A stretch of 64,000 nucleotides of DNA from Chloracidobacterium sp. (GCA_016711345.1 JADJTD010000001.1:3474001-3538000); one strand, 5' to 3'; counted from the first letter of the stretch, positions 34,854 through 43,901 are shown. The notes: generated by a model not told the origin, from the letters alone. A program made the numbers and translations.

Positions 34854-35399
34854 ATGAAATCCAGATCACAAGAGGGATTTTCTTATATCGATGTAATGAT
34901 AGCCATTGTCATCCTTATGGTTGGCATTTTGGCCTTATTATCGGGCATTTCGGGATCTGTCCTTCAGACACGCGGACAAGAACAGCAATTACTCGCAAAA
35001 CAGTACGCGACATCTGCGATGGAATCGATCATGTCTGTAAAGGAAACTGATCCAACTCGGCTCGGTTGGGACGCGGTTGGAAATGTCGGCAGTAATCCTA
35101 ATCCGAGCGGCACTCCGCAGGGAATATTTCTTACCGGTTTTCAACCTGTCGAAACAGAGGCAGGGCCGGACGAAGTAATAGGTACCGCTGACGACAATGG
35201 AACGGTAGTTCAAGGTTTGCAGCGTCAGATCGTTATAACAGACATATGTGATCCCGACCGGCCATCACCAGTTTGCACACCACCCGGAACCCTCGCTACC
35301 AGAATACGGTCTGTGGTTGTCACGGTTACCTACAACGTTGGGGCATTGCAGCGGCAGGAAACCGTGAGGACGGTCTTAACCAAATATGACGGTAAATAA
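34854..35399 (+). CDS. PilV-type minor pilin
   Basis: 181 residues. Cleavage is predicted at EG|FSYIDVMIA, with a hydrophobic helix IAIVILMVGILALLSGISGSV. The +5 residue after cleavage is Asp rather than the usual Glu, which is notable because Glu5 drives pilin assembly. The globular domain follows the PilV pattern (AMESIMSVKETDP). The end overlaps the start region of the next gene. Confidence 0.8.
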   Translation: MKSRSQEGFSYIDVMIAIVILMVGILALLSGISGSVLQTRGQEQQLLAKQYATSAMESIMSVKETDPTRLGWDAVGNVGSNPNPSGTPQGIFLTGFQPVETEAGPDEVIGTADDNGTVVQGLQRQIVITDICDPDRPSPVCTPPGTLATRIRSVVVTVTYNVGALQRQETVRTVLTKYDGK

Positions 35400-35409
35400 A
35401 AAGGTAAAT

Positions 35410-36498
35410 ATGAAAAATTCACCTACCATTCTCAGTCCGAAAGAAGTTCTAAGAAAAGATAAGCGCGAAGGCGGATTTTCGATTCTGGAGATCATCATTG
35501 CAATGACGATCTTCATGATCGTTACGGGTTCTATCTGGGGCGTTCTGCGGATCGCTTCGCAAAGCCGTGCAGTAACGAATCAGCAGGTGCAGTTGACCAA
35601 GAATGTGCGGATGGCCCTAAACGTGATCGGCCGCGACACTTACAATGCCGGGTACGCATATCCGGTGACGAGTTCAGTCCTTCTGCCTGACAACCGTATC
35701 TCGGCGCGTCTCGGTATTCCAAATGACTTCGATACTTCGCGTGATGAGGTTCCGCCTATCATTGCCGGAAATAATCTTAACGTTGACAACTATAATACGG
35801 TCGCGAATACGAGGACCGATCAGGTTACTTTCCTTTTTAAGGATTCGACGTTCAATCTGGTCGGAACCGATCAGGTTTCAACGGCTGTGAACATCAATGC
35901 GCCTACAACGCCGACCGCCGGTGTCATCGAGATCGCACCGTCATCCGGCACCAATTCCGTTTGCCGCATAAATGACCTCTATCTGGTCTCTGGCACCAAC
36001 GGAGCGGCTCTTGGGGTCTCGACTGGTCTCAACGGTACAACCGCTGTTCAATTTGCGAACGGCGACGTGCTCGGCTTTAATCAAACCGGCACGGGCGGGT
36101 TTATGAGTTCGATAACCGGGACGACGATGAGTATGATGCGGGTCAAGATGGTGACCTATTTTGTGACCTCTGACGGCACATTGACGCGAAGGGAATTTGT
36201 AAATGTTCCAGCGGTCACTCCTGCGGTAGCGTTTGCGGACGAACCGCTGGTTTATAACGTCGATGATTTCCAGATCAGGTACATTATGGACGACGGAACG
36301 GTTTCGGATAATCCCAGCGCTGGCCCTGACGGTGTAGCCGGCAACGCTGATGACACGCAGTTAAGATTAGAAGCGGTCCGACAGCTTCGTTTTACGGTCA
36401 GCACGAGATCGACCGAACGAGATCCGTCGGGACAACCATACCGCGAGAGCATGACCTCGACATTTAGCACGCGAAATTTGGGCTACGATGCTAGTTGA
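35410..36498 (+). CDS. PilW-type minor pilin
   Basis: 362 residues from the ATG at 35410, preceded by AAGG at suitable spacing; an alternative ATG at 35386 overlaps the end of the PilV gene. A long leader of about 20 residues ends at EGG|FSILEIIIAMTIF, with Glu at +5 and a hydrophobic helix. The region NVRMALNVIGRDTYNAGY is typical of PilW-like proteins. It is the third gene of the pseudopilin unit. Confidence 0.82.
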   Translation: MKNSPTILSPKEVLRKDKREGGFSILEIIIAMTIFMIVTGSIWGVLRIASQSRAVTNQQVQLTKNVRMALNVIGRDTYNAGYAYPVTSSVLLPDNRISARLGIPNDFDTSRDEVPPIIAGNNLNVDNYNTVANTRTDQVTFLFKDSTFNLVGTDQVSTAVNINAPTTPTAGVIEIAPSSGTNSVCRINDLYLVSGTNGAALGVSTGLNGTTAVQFANGDVLGFNQTGTGGFMSSITGTTMSMMRVKMVTYFVTSDGTLTRREFVNVPAVTPAVAFADEPLVYNVDDFQIRYIMDDGTVSDNPSAGPDGVAGNADDTQLRLEAVRQLRFTVSTRSTERDPSGQPYRESMTSTFSTRNLGYDAS

Positions 36499-36520
36499 AA
36501 AAAGGGACGGACAAGTTAAG

Positions 36521-39514
36521 ATGAAGAAAATAGTAATTGAGCAAAAAGGAATTGTGAGAGCCGCTGACAGGGAGAACGAAAAGGGTTCAGCCATTGTTAT
36601 CGCATTGTTTGTTCTGGCTCTCATCAGCATATTCGCCGCGTTGGCAATGTCCCGGTCTTCGGCCGAAGCTGCGGCTGTAGGCAACGAGACAAAAGAAAGC
36701 AAGGCGTTTTACGCCGCGCAGGGAAGCTTGGAAATGATGACCCGCAACTTCAATAAGAAGTTCGAGATAAATCTAAAGCCAACCACCGCCGATTTTGATG
36801 ATGTGAGGACTGCTGCAGTTCCCGGGCTTTCCGGCCCCTTTACGTTTAATCAGGAAGTAATTCCCACATCGAATAACGTGCCTACCGTCCTTCCCGGTGG
36901 TGACTTCAAAGGCTTATATGCAAAGCGGGACACCTGGCGCCTGCGAACTACTGCGACCGACAATGTCGGAGTTCAGGTTCAGCTTACTCGAAACATCCTG
37001 AACAATCTCATACCTATCTTCCAGTTCGGCATCTTTTACGACGACGACCTTGAGTTCCATCCGGGCCCGCGATTCGATTTTGGCGGCCGCGTACACTCAA
37101 ACGGGTCGCTCTTTATGCAGGCTGGCGACGGTTTGTATTTTTCTTCAAAAGTTTCTGCGGCAAATTTTATTTTTACGGATGTTTCCAAGAACGGTTCAGC
37201 ATGGACCAATTGGGATGACGATGTGTACATAAAAAATGCATCGGGAACCTATGTTCAACTTCAATACAACATGGGCAGCGTATTGGCGTCACCGGCTAAT
37301 GGAGCTCCGGTTGGAACGAGTCCGGCTCCTGCGATCCCGCTTCCGACTGCGTACAATTCAACGAATTGGGGAACAAACAAGGCTCTGTTCGACGGTAATC
37401 TCGATGCTAACGTTCGCGAACTCAAACTGCCGTTGAAGCTGAACAGCGACAACACCAATCAAAATCTCGATCTCATTGAGATTGTAAAACGCGGCAAATC
37501 CGTCGGCGACGTTTGGAACAATGGAACAGGAACAGTTTCGTCACCAAACCTCAGTGCCGTAACAACCACAACGAAAGACGACGCGATCACCGCTTCAGAA
37601 CGTTATTACAACAAGACTGGTATTCGGGTTTCTTTGGCTGACTCAAAAGCAAAATTACCCGGCTGTGCAACTACCACGGCTACCGCCGTTACCACACCGT
37701 GTGGGATCAGGCTTGATGGCGAGTCCACCGGTCAGGTCTCGGGAGCTATTGCAGCAGGAACACCGCTCGGCTACCAGCCGACGCCTATGGTCGCGGCTAG
37801 TCCTAACCCAAGTCCGTATCAAGCGACCAAGTTAAATGGCAAACGGTTCTATTCCCCTAACAAGGAAACCTGGATAAAGATCGAAACGGTCATATATAAT
37901 CCAACAACGGAAGTTTATGACACGCAGGACATCACCCAGGATATTCTGAGTCTTGGAGTAACGGATGCCCCTCCTAGCGACGGGAATTTTTCTATCACTG
38001 ATCCAAACTATTACACGCGTGGCATCGATACCCGCTCCATCATTGAGTTGCAGCGCTATGTAATTCCGGGAGCGAATATTAATGGCGCCGGAACTTACAT
38101 GTCATATGTGAGCGCTACCGCAAGTCCTTCACCTTCTCCTTATAACTATGTTATGCCTAGGGCGATCAGAACACCCACCGGTTCAGCTACACCTGACAGT
38201 TGCAGCAGGTCTGGAGCACCCACTCCGTCGTCTACGCCTTCGGGCGGCTATGATACCGGCACCATACCATCGGCAACGCCTTTTTTCCCTGCTGGATTTA
38301 CAGGTGACGAAATTCCGTCGATGCGCAACGCGAGCATAAGAGGTTACGCGGCGGGAATACCGTGCGTCGTGCCCGTTCCGATCAACATGTTCGACACTCG
38401 CGAGGGGCTATACAACGATACGACCGCGACGTTTGATCCTGATGCGACCTACGGAACAAATGTACCGTGGGCCGGCGTGATGAGCTTGGTCGATATCAAC
38501 GTTGGAAATCTCAAAAAATTTCTTGATGGTGTATGGGACAACAACATGCCCACAAATACACCGTATTACACGTTGACCGGACATGTTCTTCGAGGCAATG
38601 ATATTCCTCAACCGACAAACACCGGTACGAAAGCAGGCGGTTGGGTCCTCTACATCTCGGATCGTCGCGGTGATTTTGATTTTGACGGCGAATATGACAT
38701 GGAAGATGTGTATGGCCCTAATGACGGAACCCGCCAACTTGGCGAAGATCTTAATGGCAACAACACGCTTCAGGCCGACTACGCCAATGAATCGATCAGA
38801 TATACCGGGACTAACACCAACATTTCACCTGACATCGCCGCAGTATTCGATCACAAATTCTACCGTCGCGGTGTCCGGTTGGTGAACGCAGAGACGATTC
38901 CGGGAATCTACAACACAACGACACCCGCAAACACACGAGGATTTACCGTGGCGTCGGAAAATGGAGTTTATGTACTGGGTAACTACAACGCGACGGGTGT
39001 ATCTTCACACGGCAGCCCTACTGCTCACACTGACTATTTGCCACTAAGCACTAGTCAGTATGATATCCCGGCGTCGATCGCTGCAGATTCAATAACAATA
39101 CTGTCAAGAAACTGGCAGGATGCTCTTAGCTTCACGTCACCATTTAACCTCGGAAATCGACAGGCAACAGAGACGACCTGCCGTTTTGCAATGTTGTCAG
39201 GTGATACGGTAACAACCTTGAACGGAACGCCAAATCAAGGCGGAGGCGATCTAAAAATGAACGGCGGCGTTCACAACTTCAAGCGCTTTCTCGAAGATTG
39301 GGGCAGCGAGTATCTTAACTACAGCGGATCGCTTATCAACTTGTTTAACTCGCACAATAACAACGGTCCATTCAAATGCTGCAACAATGTTTACAGCCCG
39401 CCGAATCGAAACTGGGTATTTGACGCGACGTTCCTCGATATAAACCGATTGCCGCCCGGCACGCCGTATTTCCAGTACATACAAACGACCGGATTCCAGC
39501 GAACTAACGATTAA
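36521..39514 (+). CDS. Large PilX/GspK-like pilin-type protein
   Basis: 997 residues from the ATG at 36521; an ATG at 36488 would overlap the PilW gene. The N-terminus has a leader ending ENEKG|SAIVIALFVLALISIF, a hydrophobic helix without Glu at +5, as in PilX and GspK. The SAEAAAVGNETKESKAFYAAQGSLEMM helix matches PilX N-terminal domains. The following 900 residues are a large exported domain with an early LEFHPGPRFDFGGRVHSNGSLFM segment and Thr/Pro/Ser-rich linkers. Such size suggests a pilus-tip adhesin or cap. No PilY1 is encoded nearby; this protein may fill part of that role (inference). Confidence 0.75.
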   Translation: MKKIVIEQKGIVRAADRENEKGSAIVIALFVLALISIFAALAMSRSSAEAAAVGNETKESKAFYAAQGSLEMMTRNFNKKFEINLKPTTADFDDVRTAAVPGLSGPFTFNQEVIPTSNNVPTVLPGGDFKGLYAKRDTWRLRTTATDNVGVQVQLTRNILNNLIPIFQFGIFYDDDLEFHPGPRFDFGGRVHSNGSLFMQAGDGLYFSSKVSAANFIFTDVSKNGSAWTNWDDDVYIKNASGTYVQLQYNMGSVLASPANGAPVGTSPAPAIPLPTAYNSTNWGTNKALFDGNLDANVRELKLPLKLNSDNTNQNLDLIEIVKRGKSVGDVWNNGTGTVSSPNLSAVTTTTKDDAITASERYYNKTGIRVSLADSKAKLPGCATTTATAVTTPCGIRLDGESTGQVSGAIAAGTPLGYQPTPMVAASPNPSPYQATKLNGKRFYSPNKETWIKIETVIYNPTTEVYDTQDITQDILSLGVTDAPPSDGNFSITDPNYYTRGIDTRSIIELQRYVIPGANINGAGTYMSYVSATASPSPSPYNYVMPRAIRTPTGSATPDSCSRSGAPTPSSTPSGGYDTGTIPSATPFFPAGFTGDEIPSMRNASIRGYAAGIPCVVPVPINMFDTREGLYNDTTATFDPDATYGTNVPWAGVMSLVDINVGNLKKFLDGVWDNNMPTNTPYYTLTGHVLRGNDIPQPTNTGTKAGGWVLYISDRRGDFDFDGEYDMEDVYGPNDGTRQLGEDLNGNNTLQADYANESIRYTGTNTNISPDIAAVFDHKFYRRGVRLVNAETIPGIYNTTTPANTRGFTVASENGVYVLGNYNATGVSSHGSPTAHTDYLPLSTSQYDIPASIAADSITILSRNWQDALSFTSPFNLGNRQATETTCRFAMLSGDTVTTLNGTPNQGGGDLKMNGGVHNFKRFLEDWGSEYLNYSGSLINLFNSHNNNGPFKCCNNVYSPPNRNWVFDATFLDINRLPPGTPYFQYIQTTGFQRTND

Positions 39515-39535
39515 CCGGGTTTTCTTTCATAAAAA

Positions 39536-39577
39536 ATGCGTTGGCTGCTCTTTCACGCAGCCAGCGCGTTTTTTTGT
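39536..39577 (+). terminator. Rho-independent terminator
   Basis: GCGTTGGCTGC (39538-39548) pairs with GCAGCCAGCGC (39557-39567) across an 8-base loop, followed by GTTTTTTTG. It ends the pseudopilin unit. Confidence 0.88.
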
Positions 39578-39609
39578 AAATAAGCTGCGTGACTGCGCGT
39601 CTCAAAGAT

Positions 39610-40170
39610 TTTTCACCACAGAGAACACAGAGAAAAATTAAGGCTTGTGTGGTGTAATCATTTGCGTCCCAGAAGTTGCAGTTTAGGAATCCGGTTGCTA
39701 CGGCTCCCGGTTCTGACACACGCGTCCCGGAGATTTGTCGGAACGCAGGCAGCTCGCCTGCGTGTGGTGCGTCCCAGAATTTAATGCACCCTCGCTAACG
39801 CTCGCATTTCCAGCGGAAAGATCATGCGTCCCAGAGATAGACTCTATCTTTGCGGTCTTTGCGTCTTTGCGGGAAATTTTCAACGCATAGAACGCAGAGG
39901 TTGAAAATAGGTGCGTCCCTGAGGATGCCCTTACTCCGTGCGGGCTTCTGCAACTGCGGAATCCGGTCGCTATCGCTACCTGTTCTGACTTGCGTCCCAA
40001 GATATATTTTCAAAGATCATGCCGCGTCAAGGCGGTTGTTCGTAGCGGTTGGTGACAGGATGAATTCTTGCGTCCCTGAGAAATTTCAACGCAGAGTAGG
40101 CTGAGATCGCAGAGGGAAACAAAAATAAAGAGCGTCCCTGAGGATCACGGAGAGCCGCGTCCCTGATTAG
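39610..40170. repeat. GCGTCCC-punctuated mosaic of dispersed repeats
   Basis: Nine copies of GCGTCCC, all on the plus strand, start at 39664, 39722, 39769, 39826, 39913, 39992, 40070, 40132 and 40157. Most continue as (A/T)GA. The 25-87 base pieces between them are fragments of repeat families seen elsewhere in the window: a CACAGAG element (39613), a GGAATCCGGT...GGTTCTGAC palindrome (39688 and 39958), an ACGCAGGC/GCCTGCGT hairpin (39743), a CTTTGCGTCTTTGCGG piece (39853), and a GTGCGGGCTTCTGCA piece (39937). No convincing gene lies within 39580-40140. Confidence 0.75.
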
Positions 40171-40546
40171 ATGATGCGTCTGTGAGATTATTACCGTTTG
40201 CCGTTGTTGCCGCAAGAGCAATCTGTCTTGCTCTTCGGTATGCGGTTTCGACCGCTTGATAATCGTTGCGTCCTCGATGGGACAAATCGTTAGGCCGCGT
40301 CACTTCACAATCATCCGACAGATCGTAGAACACTTTCGGATCAAGTTCCGGTCGGTCGGTTGGGTTCTCCATCACCTGATAGACGAAGTCCGGCCCGAAG
40401 CGGCCTTCGATGAGTATGGCGCAAACGCTTTCGATGCGATCGACACTTGCAAATTCGATCCCGGAGCGTGGGATGAAGAGATGCGGATGGCTGTTTGGAG
40501 TGATGTTTGGCGTTTTGCGGCTAAGACGATTCTTGTACATAGCCAC
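40145..40546 (-). CDS. Hypothetical protein; may be a gene remnant
   Basis: 133 residues. The middle part (DRIESVCAILIEGRFGPDFVYQVMENP, then DPKVFYDLSDDCEVTRPNDL and a helix AVETAYRRARQIALAA) looks like real protein sequence. The last residues (NQGRGSP) run into a GCGTCCC repeat, so the original C-terminus may have been lost. The start is uncertain. No family is recognised. It lies antisense in the gap between the pilin unit and a kinase gene. Confidence 0.4.
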   Translation of the reverse strand: MAMYKNRLSRKTPNITPNSHPHLFIPRSGIEFASVDRIESVCAILIEGRFGPDFVYQVMENPTDRPELDPKVFYDLSDDCEVTRPNDLSHRGRNDYQAVETAYRRARQIALAATTANGNNLTDASSNQGRGSP

Positions 40547-40580
40547 AACTTAGCATCGAAATCGGTTTTTTGAAATACCA

Positions 40581-40682
40581 ATATCCACGATATGGCTTGA
40601 TTTCCACGATAAGGCTTAACTTTCTTGATATAGCGTGATTTACACGATATCCATGATTTCCACGGGCGTGATTTACACGCTA
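40581..40682. repeat. Degenerate 18-20 bp direct repeat upstream of a kinase gene
   Basis: Six copies of a motif close to ATTTCCACGATA start at 40581, 40600, 40620, 40638, 40656 and 40671, with steps of 19, 20, 18, 18 and 15 bases. The array ends about 90 bases before the kinase start. It could bind a regulator repeatedly or be a simple tandem duplication. Confidence 0.6.
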
Positions 40683-40769
40683 GGCGATCTGTGACATTGT
40701 TTTTTGAACATTGTGTTTATGTTATCGTATTGAAACTAGGGATATTAGTGTGTCTTGTTCTGTCCTTTG

Positions 40770-42281
40770 ATGATGAAAGAGCTTGTCCTGAATAATTCGC
40801 GTCTTGATAAGAGATATGACATTAGCGAGCAGCTTGGGAGAGGCAGCTACGCCGAAATTTATCTCGCCAACGACATTCTTGCGTCTGCACAATCGCCGCA
40901 CAGCCAGGTCGTAATAAAAGCCCTAAACGTGTTTCTTCAGGACGATCTTGACGATGCTCTGGAACGAACTCTTGTTGAAAATTTTCAGAACGAAGCGGTC
41001 GCTCTTGATCGCGTTCGACATCCGAATATTATCAACCGCCTTGGCCACGGAACTGCACGCGATCTGAATGGAGCAGTTTTTCATTATCTCGTACTCGAAT
41101 ATCTTCCGGGCGGCGACCTGCAAAACTTGGTGCGAAGGGAAGAAGTGCCTCTAAAGCGAGTGCTCGACTATGTCGAACAGATATGCGCCGGCCTCGGCCA
41201 CGCACATCGGCATTCGATTATTCACCGCGACATCAAACCACAGAATTTACTTTTGACCGAAGACCGCTCGACAGTGAAGATCGCTGATTTTGGCGTCGCT
41301 CGCGTGAACACTACTGATTCGCCGATAACGCGCGTTGGGACGAACGTTTATGCTCCGCCGGAACACAGTCCGATGTTCGCCGGACAAACCGGCACGCTAA
41401 CTTTCGCTCAACTCACGCCGGCGGCGGACATTTATTCGCTGGCTAAATCGATCTATACGCTCGTTAGCGGCGAAGCTCCGAGAGCATTTGCGAACGAGAC
41501 GCTGACGGCTTTGCCCGAGTCGATCGATCACGAGGAATGGTCAGATGAACTGCTGCAAGTTTTGCAAAAGGCGACGCATCGCGATCCACGGAGCCGCCAT
41601 CAGGATGTTGAGGAGTTTTGGAATGCACTGACCGTCGTTCGCGAGATCGCTGAGACAGGTGAAGCGAGCACGCTTGTTCGACGACGTTCGCTCCCGCAGG
41701 CGCACGTTTCGCGCGGCTACACACCGTTTGCCCCTGCTAAGCCGCAGTTTCAGTCAGAACCACCTGAGGTGGCGGGTGGTTTTACTCCGCGACCGCTATC
41801 GGTTGGAATAAATAGAGATCAGGCCTTTGATGCTTCGGTCATCACAAACTCTGGATCATTGAACGGCTCAAACATCAGTCTAAAACCACCCGCTACCGCA
41901 GGTGGTTCTGACATTACGCCTCGCAGAAAACGCAGCCGTCTCCAAAGGCTCGCCGTTTTCGCCGGTTTTCTTGCTATGTTTACCGGCATTCTCTACGGCA
42001 CTGCGAGCTATATGCGCGGACGGGCGATCTTGCCGGAGATACATAACCCTTTTGCTGCGCAAACTGCCGTTGCGAGCACCGATATCTACTTGCGGTCCGC
42101 TCCGAATACAGACAATGATCCGATCGGGTTGGTGACGAAAAATTCAAAGGTGCGTATTGTAAATTCACGAGATAACTGGTATCAAATTGATGTGGTCACG
42201 CAAGGCCGGTCACAGACATTTCAGCCTAATGCGACGCGTGGTTGGCTCAATGGCAAGTATCTCGACACTGACGGCAATTAG
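40770..42281 (+). CDS. Membrane Ser/Thr protein kinase with C-terminal SH3-like domain
   Basis: 503 residues from the ATG at 40770 (the ATG at 40773 is equally possible). The kinase domain (about 15-295) has GRGSYAEIYLAND, HRDIKPQN and DFGVAR. A 95-residue linker carries two inverted copies of a palindromic repeat. One transmembrane helix (about 395-415) leads to an extracytoplasmic bacterial SH3 domain (STDIYLRSAPNTDN, SRDNWYQID, GWLNGKYL) that may sense cell-wall material, comparable in layout to PknB-type sensors. It is followed after 16 bases by a DUF3662-FHA gene, a likely substrate or partner. Confidence 0.9.
   Translation: MMKELVLNNSRLDKRYDISEQLGRGSYAEIYLANDILASAQSPHSQVVIKALNVFLQDDLDDALERTLVENFQNEAVALDRVRHPNIINRLGHGTARDLNGAVFHYLVLEYLPGGDLQNLVRREEVPLKRVLDYVEQICAGLGHAHRHSIIHRDIKPQNLLLTEDRSTVKIADFGVARVNTTDSPITRVGTNVYAPPEHSPMFAGQTGTLTFAQLTPAADIYSLAKSIYTLVSGEAPRAFANETLTALPESIDHEEWSDELLQVLQKATHRDPRSRHQDVEEFWNALTVVREIAETGEASTLVRRRSLPQAHVSRGYTPFAPAKPQFQSEPPEVAGGFTPRPLSVGINRDQAFDASVITNSGSLNGSNISLKPPATAGGSDITPRRKRSRLQRLAVFAGFLAMFTGILYGTASYMRGRAILPEIHNPFAAQTAVASTDIYLRSAPNTDNDPIGLVTKNSKVRIVNSRDNWYQIDVVTQGRSQTFQPNATRGWLNGKYLDTDGN
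41751..41912. repeat. Coding-embedded palindromic repeat, copies 2 and 3 (in kinase linker)
   Basis: Copy 2 at 41751-41787 is direct and encodes QSEPPEVAGGFT. Copy 3 at 41881-41912 is the reverse complement, with 30 of 32 bases matching copy 2 after inversion, and encodes LKPPATAGGSDIT. Each is itself a palindrome around AACCACC...GGTGGTT. The two lie about 93 bases apart and together could form a long stem in DNA or mRNA. Copy 1 is in metG. Confidence 0.8.
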
Positions 42282-42297
42282 ATAAGGAAAATAGAAA

Positions 42298-43227
42298 TTG
42301 AGCGTATTAGATAAAGTAAGGCAATGGATCGACGGTGACAGCGCGGAGCGTGTGCTTGAACAGGCTGCTCGTGATGCGCAGGTCAAACCGCGCGGTAAAG
42401 CTGAGGAATTTATCGTCAAGATCGCACGGGCGGTAGAAGCTGTAATGCAGACCGAGATGGTTCCGCTGCCGCAAGGGACAACGATCATTCCGAGCGAATA
42501 CGCAATCTTCCTTAGCGAAGAAGATGACAAAGAATGGCGGGGCGTCAAGCGGAAAGGCCTTGAGCAAGGTTTGTATCATATCCTCGCCGAGCGTGCGAAA
42601 GAGATCGCCGGACGGAAAAAGCTGGATACAAAATCTTTTACTCTCGAACTGCGGATCGACGGAACGCTTGAGAAAGGCGACATTCGAGTGCAGCATAGCT
42701 GGGAAGATTCGGCAGGGAGCAAGACGGGCGTTCTTCCGCGATTGAAATTGCCAAATGATGCGTTCGTACAACCTTCTGCAAAAAAAGCACCGCCAACTGA
42801 TCCAAACCTAAAAGCCCGGACGGCTAGTTCTATGGATCTTCAGGTAAATATTCAACAGGCAGTGCCACTTTCTCTGGATGAGACCGACGAAATGACCGCC
42901 GTCAAACCCCGATTGACCGAGCTTTATCGGCTGGAAGTTTGGCAAAATAACGTTCGCCAAACTGTCATTCCCATCTATCAGCTCGAGATAGTAATTGGCC
43001 GTGGTTCAAAGAGCAAGCCGGTAGATATACCGCTTTCCGGCGATGTAGAGATCAGCCGTCGGCACCTGACGTTGATAACCGATGGAGCAGGGAATTTTTG
43101 GGCAGTTAATGAAGGCAAGAATGCAACTGAATTAAATAACTTAGAACTGCCGTCCGGTCAGCGAGTTCCTGTACAGGTCGGCACGCCGATAAGCATTTGC
43201 AGCTATATGCTGCGAATCCAGCGTTGA
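42298..43227 (+). CDS. FhaA-like protein: DUF3662-type domain plus C-terminal FHA domain
   Basis: 309 residues from a TTG at 42298, preceded by AAGGAAAA. The N-terminal half resembles DUF3662 (VLDKVRQWIDGD, PRGKAEEFIVKIARAVE, IIPSEYAIFLS). The C-terminal FHA domain is less canonical: VIGRGSKSKPVDIPL and SRRHLTLI are present, but the usual STNGT turn is replaced by NATELNN. It is a paralogue of the protein at 33028 and is adjacent to a membrane kinase, so the kinase-FHA pair is probably functional. Convergent with the next gene, with no gap. Confidence 0.82.
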   Translation: MSVLDKVRQWIDGDSAERVLEQAARDAQVKPRGKAEEFIVKIARAVEAVMQTEMVPLPQGTTIIPSEYAIFLSEEDDKEWRGVKRKGLEQGLYHILAERAKEIAGRKKLDTKSFTLELRIDGTLEKGDIRVQHSWEDSAGSKTGVLPRLKLPNDAFVQPSAKKAPPTDPNLKARTASSMDLQVNIQQAVPLSLDETDEMTAVKPRLTELYRLEVWQNNVRQTVIPIYQLEIVIGRGSKSKPVDIPLSGDVEISRRHLTLITDGAGNFWAVNEGKNATELNNLELPSGQRVPVQVGTPISICSYMLRIQR

Positions 43228-43821
43228 TTATTGATCGTATAGCTCACGTTCAATTTGCGGCAAAAATGTCCGCCTCAATCTCTCTGCAAGCGATTGAGCG
43301 TCTCGTAACACCTCACTTGTCTCCATCAAATAATTCTGTAGCTGTGCCTGAAGCCGAACTAGATTTGTCCGTTCATTTTGTAGTTTTTGACGCTTGCTTT
43401 CACGGAGTTCTTCGGTTTCCGTTGTGCCTTCATATGTCGTGCTGTTGTTTATATTGCGCGGGCGGAGGTCGGTATCGATTTGGCTTATCCTGCTGTTCGT
43501 TGAGTTCAGTTTTTCAGTCAACTCTGTCTGCGATTTTTGAAGCGTAGCGACGCGGGTTTCCGTCCGCGTCAGTAACTCCATCCCAATAATGAGCCTTTGT
43601 TGTTTTTCGGTCATTGTAAGTCCGGAAACTTTTTCAAACTTATCGACAAACGATTTCAGCGTGGCACCAAGAGTTTGTACCGATGTTGTTATCTTTGCGA
43701 GATCAGAGGACATCGCAATAAGCGGATCTGCTGAGCGGTAAGTTGATGATGGTGTTTGTCCTACTATGCTTGCTGAACCACAACTCAATAATAAAAAGAA
43801 AAATAATCCTCTAGTCTTCAT
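43228..43821 (-). CDS. Secreted coiled-coil protein of unknown function
   Basis: 197 residues with a signal peptide (MKTRGLFFFLLLSCGSASIVG). The mature part is almost entirely helical with heptads (LATLQKSQTELTEKLNSTNSRI-like stretches) and a central loop. Strong GGAGG site before the ATG at 43821. It is likely periplasmic. No family is recognised; its location beside a kinase-FHA pair does not fix a role. Confidence 0.7.
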   Translation of the reverse strand: MKTRGLFFFLLLSCGSASIVGQTPSSTYRSADPLIAMSSDLAKITTSVQTLGATLKSFVDKFEKVSGLTMTEKQQRLIIGMELLTRTETRVATLQKSQTELTEKLNSTNSRISQIDTDLRPRNINNSTTYEGTTETEELRESKRQKLQNERTNLVRLQAQLQNYLMETSEVLRDAQSLAERLRRTFLPQIERELYDQ

Positions 43822-43901
43822 GGTCGTCCTCCTAACAAAATTGACTTGATCGAAATTATGAGAAAATTGTACCTCAAAAGAAAGAGTGATGTGAAAAAAA
43901 A

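Noticed and set aside
39698..40104. Several overlapping frames in the repeat gap
   Set aside because: They consist only of translated repeat fragments with recurring SGTH peptides from GGGACGCA and show no gene-like features.
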